This document shows positions 1-5,404 of a DNA stretch of 6,840 nucleotides, piece by piece. Source of the stretch: Gammaproteobacteria bacterium (lineage in GTDB: Bacteria; Pseudomonadota; Gammaproteobacteria; Steroidobacterales; JABDKV01). The stretch spans positions 1 through 6,840 of the forward strand of contig JAOTXR010000114.1 of assembly GCA_029862285.1 (NCBI GenBank). Reading direction: 5' to 3'. Numbering within the stretch: position 1 is the stretch's first letter; every line of letters begins with the position of its first letter. The translations under genes were made by a program, and so were the position numbers. The notes under the pieces were generated by a model. The model was not told where the DNA came from, searched no databases, and saw nothing but the letters and a program-made list of their open reading frames with translations.

Positions 1-696
1 GAGCTGCGTGAATTCCGGTTGACGGTCGGCACGCAAGTCTTCGTCGCGAAAACAACGCACGATCTGATAGTAACGGTCCATACCGGACATCATCAGCAGC
101 TGTTTGAAAATTTGCGGCGACTGCGGCAACGAAAAGAAATGCCCGGGGTGAGTCCGGCTGGGGACGAGATAGTCACGAGCGCCTTCCGGAGTGGACTTGG
201 TGAGCATCGGAGTTTCAATATCGATAAATCCGCGGTCATCGAGAAAACTGCGCAAGGCGCGAGTCACCCGATGGCGCAATCGGATGTTGGCAAGCATCTC
301 GTCGCGCCGGAGATCCAGGTAACGATAGCGCAGACGCAATTCCTCGCCGGCGTTTTCATCATGGTGAAACGGAGGGGTCTCCGACTCGCCGAGTATCTCG
401 GCTTCTGTTGCCAGAATTTCGATTTCGCCAGTACGCATATTGGGATTGACCGTGCCCTCCGGTCGGCGGCGCACGGTACCGCTTACATGTAAGACAAATT
501 CACTACGCACGCGGTCGGCGAGCGCAAAGATATCTGCGCGGTCAGGATCAAAAACAACCTGTACCAGCCCTTCGCGGTCTCGCAAATCGATAAATATGAC
601 GCCACCATGATCACGGCGACGATGTACCCAGCCGGAGACTTCGACTTCCTGATTGGTCAGTTCGGCGGTGACTTCACCACAGTAGTGCGTACGCAT
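1..696 (-). CDS. aspS: Aspartyl-tRNA synthetase, N-terminal 232 codons (runs off the left edge)
   Basis: This cytoplasmic class II synthetase charges tRNA with aspartate. The visible part holds the OB-fold anticodon-binding domain (about residues 1-105, starting MRTHYCG, with [20 protein letters not shown] at 22-41) and the start of the catalytic domain: [10 protein letters not shown] (122-131), the motif 1 region (about 150-180, with [20 protein letters not shown]) and motif 2 ([18 protein letters not shown], 214-231). Bacterial AspRS is about 590 residues, so roughly 39% is present; the rest lies beyond base 1 and there is no sign of damage. The start at 694-696 matches the conserved family N-terminus. 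The ribosome-binding site is weak (GAGAC about 7 bases upstream). The gene follows the FmdB-type gene on the same strand after 83 bp, so co-transcription is likely. His30 and Gly81 match the residues that relax tRNA specificity in the Pseudomonas aeruginosa enzyme, so this is probably a non-discriminating AspRS (inference). Confidence 0.97.
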   Translation of the reverse strand, partial: MRTHYCGEVTAELTNQEVEVSGWVHRRRDHGGVIFIDLRDREGLVQVVFDPDRADIFALADRVRSEFVLHVSGTVRRRPEGTVNPNMRTGEIEILATEAEILGESETPPFHHDENAGEELRLRYRYLDLRRDEMLANIRLRHRVTRALRSFLDDRGFIDIETPMLTKSTPEGARDYLVPSRTHPGHFFSLPQSPQIFKQLLMMSGMDRYYQIVRCFRDEDLRADRQPEFTQL

Positions 697-779
697 TATT
701 TAGTCTCGGCTTGCAAGGACGATTAGGTGAATCGGACGATGTTAAGGAGTGCGCCGGGTTCAGGCAAGAATCTATCGGC

Positions 780-1115
780 TCAGGCGGCCTTGCCACCATC
801 ACCGGAGCCCTTGTCGCCCTTGGCGGAATCAGGCGACTTGGGTGTTTTGGCGGCTTTCGTGTCAGGCGTCTTTTCACCTTCCTTGCCACCGGCCTTTTTC
901 CCTTCCTGCTCGCCCGCAAGGTTTTTCTTGCTGCCAGTCTTGAAATCGGTCTCGTACCAGCCGCCGCCCTTAAGCCTGAAACTCGGGGCTGAGACCAGCT
1001 TGCGCAACGCCGACTGACCGCAATCCGGGCACTCGGTGAGTGGCGGCTCGCTGATGCGCTGAAGCGCGTCCACTTTGTGGCCGCACTGCTGGCACTGATA
1101 CTCATAAATCGGCAT
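780..1115 (-). CDS. FmdB-family zinc-ribbon protein with a low-complexity tail
   Basis: This is a 111-residue protein of the FmdB/Zn-ribbon_8 family, whose members are often labelled putative regulators but have no firm general function. The N-terminus MPIYEYQCQQCGH is diagnostic. Two CxxC pairs (Cys8/Cys11 and Cys29/Cys32) should bind one zinc ion. The segment LVSAPSFRLKGGGWYETDF (about 40-58) is typical of the gammaproteobacterial branch. Residues from about 60 to 111 form a charged, Lys/Gly/Asp/Pro/Ser-rich tail, probably disordered; such variable tails are common in this branch. There is no signal peptide or membrane segment, so it should be cytoplasmic. The start ATG is at 1113-1115, with AGGG about 10-11 bases upstream. 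It is the first visible gene of a likely operon with aspS and diverges from the flavin oxidoreductase gene. The family call is firm, but the role is unknown. Confidence 0.92.
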   Translation of the reverse strand: MPIYEYQCQQCGHKVDALQRISEPPLTECPDCGQSALRKLVSAPSFRLKGGGWYETDFKTGSKKNLAGEQEGKKAGGKEGEKTPDTKAAKTPKSPDSAKGDKGSGDGGKAA

Positions 1116-1229
1116 GTTGCGCGGACCCTGTCAGACGTTGTTTCGGTGGCGGATTTTGCCGTTTTCGCAAGTAATACGCCAGTATGGCTGTCAGGTACCA
1201 TGAGCCTACCGCCATGCAGCGAGGAACCA
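1116..1229. promoter_or_regulatory. Divergent intergenic region, FmdB-aspS operon / flavin oxidoreductase
   Basis: This 114 bp gap lies between two divergent start codons and must hold, or sit close to, the promoters of both transcripts. I found no sigma-70 pair with good hexamers and 16-18 bp spacing on either strand, and no clear operator palindrome. The function follows from gene arrangement only. Confidence 0.35.
1221..1225 (+). promoter_or_regulatory. Shine-Dalgarno site that sets the oxidoreductase start
   Basis: GAGGA lies 4 bases before the ATG at 1230. The reading frame is open upstream to an ATG at 1077 and another at 1200. Those upstream starts lack a comparable site and would add residues with no family similarity, and the one at 1077 would overlap the divergent FmdB gene. 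This site therefore supports 1230 as the start. Confidence 0.6.
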
Positions 1230-2531
1230 ATGCCGGAAAACCTGTTAAATCAGCCTCTGCCACTGCCATGCGGCGCCCACCTGCCAAACCGGTTGATGAA
1301 GGCAGCGATGACGGAGGGCCTGGCCGATCCATTCGGCCGGGTCACAGATCCGCTGGTAACGCTATACCGGCGTTGGTCTTCGGGCGGTGCGGGTCTGCTG
1401 ATTACCGGAAACGTGATGATCGACGCGCGCTATCTTGAGCGACCGGGCAACATTGTTATTGATCACAATGAAGACAGGTCCGCCCTGCGCGCGCTGGCCG
1501 AGGCTGGCACCCATGCAGATAATCACCTGTGGATGCAGATCAGTCATCCAGGCCGGCAGTGCAGCCGCATCGTGAACAACAGGCCCGTGGCGCCATCGCC
1601 GGTGCAGCTGAAACTACTGGGCAATTTTGCGCGCCCGCGACAGCTGGAAGTGAATGAGATCGAAGCTGCCATTGCAGGTTATGCCCGCGTCGCAGGAGTT
1701 GCGCGCGAGACTGGCTTTAGCGGCGTACAGATTCACGCAGCGCACGGCTACCTGATCAGCCAGTTTCTCTCACCACTGACCAATAAACGCACCGATGACT
1801 GGGGTGGCGACCCCATTCGACGCGCGCGTTTTTTGTTGGAAACTGTCCAGGCGGTTCGCGAAACTGTCGGCGATGATTTTCCGATCGCAGTAAAACTCAA
1901 CTCGGCGGATTTTCAAAAAGGCGGATTCACGCTAGCTGATAGTTGCCAGGTGGCAGCCTGGCTCCAGGATGGTGGCATTGATTTTCTGGAGGTCTCGGGA
2001 GGTACTTACGAGCAACCTCGATTGCTCGGATATAACGGAAACCCGGACCGGCAACAGGAACCGGTGCGGGAAAGCACTAAACGCAGAGAAGCTTATTTCC
2101 TGGAATACGCACAAGCGATTCGCAAGAGTACCAGCACGCCGCTTGCAGTGACTGGCGGTATTCGCGATTCGGCTTTCATGAATGCGGCATTGGCCGATGA
2201 CGAGCTGGACGTGATCGGTTTGGCCCGGCCACTGTGCGTGGACCCCGATCTGCCGCGCAAGCTACTGCAGGGAGTGGCGACTCACGCCCGCCGGGACGAG
2301 CTGGACTTACGTCTTGGCCCCGGAGTCCTTGGGCCGGCCAGCCCGGTAGCTGCTTTTCGGGCGCTCAATACTCAGGGCGGAGCGGCATGGTACTACCGTC
2401 AGATCATCCGTCTCGCAGAGGGACGCAAGCCCGATACCGAACTGAATTTTTCGCGGGCGTTACTGCAGCATTTTCGTGACGAGTACCGTTCCGGCTTTGC
2501 CAGGCGGCGCGTCATGCGGACCCAAAAATAG
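1230..2531 (+). CDS. NADH:flavin oxidoreductase, Old Yellow Enzyme family
   Basis: This is a 433-residue FMN-dependent ene-reductase-type TIM barrel, with no signal peptide and so cytoplasmic. Family members reduce activated C=C bonds using NAD(P)H; the substrate here cannot be read from sequence. Visible landmarks are PNRLMKAAMTEG (19-30), with Thr28 at the position of Thr37 in yeast OYE1 and of the active-site Cys in YqjM; QISHPGRQ (103-110, Gln103 contacting flavin); IHAAHGYLISQFLSP (168-182), where His169 and His172 match the substrate-binding pair and Tyr174 the proton donor; NKRTDDWGG (185-193); VKLN (221-224, Lys222 near flavin N1); and the phosphate-binding TGGIRD (308-313) and GLARP (330-334). 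The barrel ends near residue 350. The C-terminal 80 residues include AAWYYRQIIRLAEGR and lack the cysteine cluster of the FadH/2,4-dienoyl-CoA reductase iron-sulfur domain. It is a single gene, divergent from the FmdB gene and convergent with the minus-strand genes to its right. Confidence 0.94.
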   Translation: MPENLLNQPLPLPCGAHLPNRLMKAAMTEGLADPFGRVTDPLVTLYRRWSSGGAGLLITGNVMIDARYLERPGNIVIDHNEDRSALRALAEAGTHADNHLWMQISHPGRQCSRIVNNRPVAPSPVQLKLLGNFARPRQLEVNEIEAAIAGYARVAGVARETGFSGVQIHAAHGYLISQFLSPLTNKRTDDWGGDPIRRARFLLETVQAVRETVGDDFPIAVKLNSADFQKGGFTLADSCQVAAWLQDGGIDFLEVSGGTYEQPRLLGYNGNPDRQQEPVRESTKRREAYFLEYAQAIRKSTSTPLAVTGGIRDSAFMNAALADDELDVIGLARPLCVDPDLPRKLLQGVATHARRDELDLRLGPGVLGPASPVAAFRALNTQGGAAWYYRQIIRLAEGRKPDTELNFSRALLQHFRDEYRSGFARRRVMRTQK

Positions 2532-2581
2532 GCCTGCATCTATGGCTGTGGCGATTTGTTCGTGTCGGGGTGCACGGGGAA

Positions 2582-2740
2582 CTATTCGTCCTCGGTCTTC
2601 TCTGGCGCAGGCTCATCGTGGTGTTTCATCTGGAACAGGCCTTGAGTTGGCTCGTCATCTTCTGCATCGTCGTTTCGAATGGCCCAGATCAAGACATACA
2701 TCACGGCAAGCAGTGCTATCACGAATATAACTGTTTCCAT
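2582..2740 (-). CDS. Small single-pass membrane protein, 52 residues, unknown function
   Basis: This short reading frame encodes METVIFVIALLAVMYVLIWA followed by a hydrophilic tail. Residues 4-21 form one clean membrane helix. Residues 23-52 are strongly acidic (IRNDDAEDDE, then HHDEPAPEKTEDE at the end). Positive charges are few next to the helix (Arg22), so orientation is uncertain; a lack of positive charge before the helix and an acidic tail after it leave both topologies possible. It lies 79 bp beyond the stop of the flippase-deacetylase gene on the same strand and could be the last gene of that transcript. The upstream sequence GGTAGGCCGAGCC gives only a weak ribosome-binding site. The helix-plus-charged-tail design, rather than random composition, argues that it is real. 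I do not recognise the family. Confidence 0.6.
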   Translation of the reverse strand: METVIFVIALLAVMYVLIWAIRNDDAEDDEPTQGLFQMKHHDEPAPEKTEDE

Positions 2741-2819
2741 GGCTCGGCCTACCAAACACGAACGTCAAACCCCATGCTACCACTCTGAGGTGTAGCCGCT
2801 CGTGCAAATAGGCTGGTTT

Positions 2820-5210
2820 CTATATGTAAACGCGAAACAGGCGCGGCTTGGTTACGAAATATCGCGACAATCTCGGTAACTCGAACAACTCGTCACTCCT
2901 GCTGGCCAGACCATATTCGGTATTCACCGCTGCCTCGAATCCTGCCTCGCGCACGATTCTGACATCGCGTTCCGCATAGTCGCGATCGCGGCGGCCGTTT
3001 GGATAGGCGAAAGACAAGACGGGTGCATCGATGATAGATTCGAGTTGAGTCTTACACCCACTGATTTCCTGGCGCGCCCGCTCCTCATCCACGTTAGCCA
3101 ATATAGTATGATTGACGGTGTGGCCGCCCACCTCCATTCCCGCCTGCGCCAGACCGCGTATTTGTTCGGCGTTCATTAGCCTGGACAATTCTCCCGTGGT
3201 CTTGCCAAACGCAGACAGACCACTAACGATCGTCTCCTGGGCATCGACAGACATATATTTCAACTTGTCCATCAACTCAGCATAACGGATCGGCATGCCG
3301 GCATCGGCAAGATATTCGCGGACTTCCCTGATTCGCTCGCCAGCCGTCGCAAACACGTTTGCGATCTGGTCACTCCACATGACTGAACCATCCAACAGCC
3401 CACTGGGCACGAAAAACGTGGCTCTTAGTCCATGCCGGTTCAGGAGCGGCATGGCGATGTGAAAATTGTCGGCATAGCCGTCATCGAAGGTTATACAAAC
3501 TGCCCGGGGAGGCAGGGTTCCCTCTCTGAGGTGGCGCGAAGCCTCGCCCACAGTAATTGCGGTGAAAGTATTCCTGAGTAACACCAGCTGTGCCTCAAAT
3601 TCTTCTACCGTGCTCCTTTCAGGATCAAAACCATAACTACTCTCTGCACGATGATATTTTATGATCAGCAACTTGGACTGTCCGCCACCAGGCGACGCCC
3701 GCCCGATCCATTTCCGGAGCAACGAAGACGCCAGGCCCTGTCCATTAATTTGTGTTTCAGTCATTGAATCGATTTCTTTATGGGACTCACCCAGGCTTGC
3801 ACGAATGATACTCAAAGTTGAAAAGAACGTCTGCCGCGAAAATACAGCAGCAAGCACAAAATAAATAATTATTCCGGCTACAACCTGAATCCCGAGTACT
3901 GCTACATCCGGCATCAAATCGGACATTTTTCTGCCTAGCTGATAAACAATTATCGCCATCACGACGGATATTGCCAAAGACGGACCAATTGTAGTCGCGA
4001 GCGTTCGCAACGATAACCCGGAATTGTCACGTGTTTGCCACACCACAACTGACATAACGACTGGTTCGGCAGCCAGAGTTGCAGCTGCCAGCCCGATCAC
4101 GCCCCATCGCAAACCGAACAGTATTAGCACGGCGATAAACACGCCGGCGAACGCGCCGGTCCACAGCATGATTCGGGCATTCCCGGTGGCTTGCAACATC
4201 GGGTTACACATCGACGTTACGACTCGAAATGGCATCGCCAGCGCGACGATTGCCATGACTCGCTCTGCCCCCGCCCATTGAGAACCGAGGATTACCGGAA
4301 CGACCCATTCAGATACCGCCGCCAGACCCAGAAACCCTGGAAACAGGATCAGACACAGACTGGCAACAGACTTTTGGAAGTAGGCGGTTACGGCAACACT
4401 GTCATCCTGCAATCTCGCATAAGCAGGATAGAGAATTTCATTGGCAAGCGGCACGATTTTTGCGAGCGGCAACGCACACAGCTGAATTGCTACCGCGTAA
4501 AGTCCAATTTGTGCGGCTGACAATTGCGTGGCACCAATAAAAATGTCCAGCCGCGTAGCGACCATCCATACGAAGAAACCGAGGCTCATGGTAAATGCGT
4601 ACTTGATCAGCGAACCCACCCTGCTGGGTGAGAGACTTGGCATTACCATCCAACCAGTCGCAATCTGCAGGTAAATTGCGCTTAGAACTGGCGACACCAG
4701 CATTCCGGCAATGAGTGCCCAGACTCCGAAGCCGAGTATCGCGAGTGCAAGTGTGGAGATTCCCGCACTGACAGTCCCAACCAGGCCTGCAATTGCATGG
4801 CTGCGATAATCCAGTTTTCGCCATACGAGGCCGATCGGAATCGTCTTGAAGACGTTTAGCACCAAACCAACAGCGAGCACATTCAGAAGCGGTATGACTG
4901 CTGGCTCATGGTAGTAATCCGCGACAAGCGGTGCCCCAATCCAAATCAACACCATTACAGCGGTGTTGAGCGCCAAACTAAAACCAAATATCTGCCTAAG
5001 CTCAATAGTGCCGAATTCATCATGTCGCGCAATCGCACGATCATAGCCGGACTGCGACAGAAGCATGACAAGCGTGTAAATTACAGCGACCATTGCCTGC
5101 AACCCATAATCGGTAGGCGTCAGCAGGCGGATGACGATAAATGTGATTATCCAGTTGGAAGCCTGGGCGATCATGCGCGCAGCAGCGAGCCATCGGACAC
5201 CGGAAATCAT
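2820..5210 (-). CDS. Fusion protein: MOP-type polysaccharide flippase + NodB-type polysaccharide deacetylase
   Basis: One open frame of 796 residues. Residues 1-460 are a Wzx/WzxC-like lipid-linked oligosaccharide flippase with about 14 membrane helices (roughly 6-29, 38-54, 74-95, 104-128, 139-160, 163-184, 204-227, 232-258, 283-305, 318-338, 346-366, 370-391, 403-425, 436-457) and the family-typical LLTPTDYGLQAM after helix 1. Residues 460-511 are a polar linker. Residues 512-796 are a polysaccharide deacetylase: LLIIKYHR (514-521), TFDDGY (574-579; Asp576 catalytic base, Asp577 metal ligand), HTVNH (697-701; His697 and His701 metal ligands) and SFAYPNGR (733-740). All key residues are present, so it is probably active. 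No stop separates the halves. The chosen ATG has a weak GGA 5 bases upstream; GTG at 5264 (18 extra residues) is a fair alternative, since relatives often have a short basic segment before helix 1. The gene is followed by the 52-residue membrane protein and diverges from the RND exporter. The glycan substrate is unknown. Confidence 0.9.
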   Translation of the reverse strand: MISGVRWLAAARMIAQASNWIITFIVIRLLTPTDYGLQAMVAVIYTLVMLLSQSGYDRAIARHDEFGTIELRQIFGFSLALNTAVMVLIWIGAPLVADYYHEPAVIPLLNVLAVGLVLNVFKTIPIGLVWRKLDYRSHAIAGLVGTVSAGISTLALAILGFGVWALIAGMLVSPVLSAIYLQIATGWMVMPSLSPSRVGSLIKYAFTMSLGFFVWMVATRLDIFIGATQLSAAQIGLYAVAIQLCALPLAKIVPLANEILYPAYARLQDDSVAVTAYFQKSVASLCLILFPGFLGLAAVSEWVVPVILGSQWAGAERVMAIVALAMPFRVVTSMCNPMLQATGNARIMLWTGAFAGVFIAVLILFGLRWGVIGLAAATLAAEPVVMSVVVWQTRDNSGLSLRTLATTIGPSLAISVVMAIIVYQLGRKMSDLMPDVAVLGIQVVAGIIIYFVLAAVFSRQTFFSTLSIIRASLGESHKEIDSMTETQINGQGLASSLLRKWIGRASPGGGQSKLLIIKYHRAESSYGFDPERSTVEEFEAQLVLLRNTFTAITVGEASRHLREGTLPPRAVCITFDDGYADNFHIAMPLLNRHGLRATFFVPSGLLDGSVMWSDQIANVFATAGERIREVREYLADAGMPIRYAELMDKLKYMSVDAQETIVSGLSAFGKTTGELSRLMNAEQIRGLAQAGMEVGGHTVNHTILANVDEERARQEISGCKTQLESIIDAPVLSFAYPNGRRDRDYAERDVRIVREAGFEAAVNTEYGLASRSDELFELPRLSRYFVTKPRLFRVYI

Positions 5211-5264
5211 TGCTTTCCGAACTTGGCGTCTTTCGAGTTGGGCTGCTTTCAGGTCGTGTTCCAC

Positions 5265-5404
5265 TGGGGTCCGAACGGTGTTGCGAAGGCGCCAAAGTCT
5301 ACCGCATGCCAGATCAAGGCAGTGGAATTGGATCACAACTCTGGGCCGCAAGCCATGCGAGAGACTATGATGGCCGGCCGACTTTCACGATAGGCATCAA
5401 TGGG
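5265..5404. promoter_or_regulatory. Divergent intergenic region, flippase-deacetylase / RND exporter
   Basis: This gap of 140 to 194 bp, depending on the flippase start, separates two divergent envelope genes. On the plus strand TATGAT (5366-5371) resembles a -10 hexamer, but no acceptable -35 lies 16-18 bp upstream. The 8-base palindrome GGCCGGCC covers about 5372-5379 and is short enough to be chance. The minus-strand flippase frame stays open through this region up to a TTG at 5351, but that extension has no family similarity. Confidence 0.3.

Noticed and set aside
19..492. Plus-strand frame of 157 codons opposite aspS
   Set aside because: It lies entirely antisense to a clear AspRS coding sequence and has no family features.
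674..1201. Long minus-strand frame of 175 codons overlapping the FmdB gene
   Set aside because: It is a shadow frame: it overlaps the well-supported FmdB gene and the aspS start, is rich in Arg/Ser/Pro/Ala, and has no recognisable motif.
2532..2581. Possible bidirectional terminator between the convergent oxidoreductase and microprotein genes
   Set aside because: No G+C-rich inverted repeat followed by a T run was found on either strand.
2476..2788. Plus-strand frames in the gap after the oxidoreductase (2476-2730 and 2570-2788)
   Set aside because: Both overlap the minus-strand microprotein, whose composition is far more protein-like; the first also overlaps the oxidoreductase end. Neither has a good ribosome-binding site or motif.
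2777..2795. Imperfect hairpin (CTACCAC / GTGTAG) after the flippase-deacetylase stop
   Set aside because: It has only about six pairs with a bulge and no T tract, so it is not convincing as a terminator.
4908..5393. Plus-strand frame of 161 codons opposite the flippase N-terminus
   Set aside because: It is antisense to the flippase gene; the translation is polar and looks random, and it runs into the region of the exporter's own leader.
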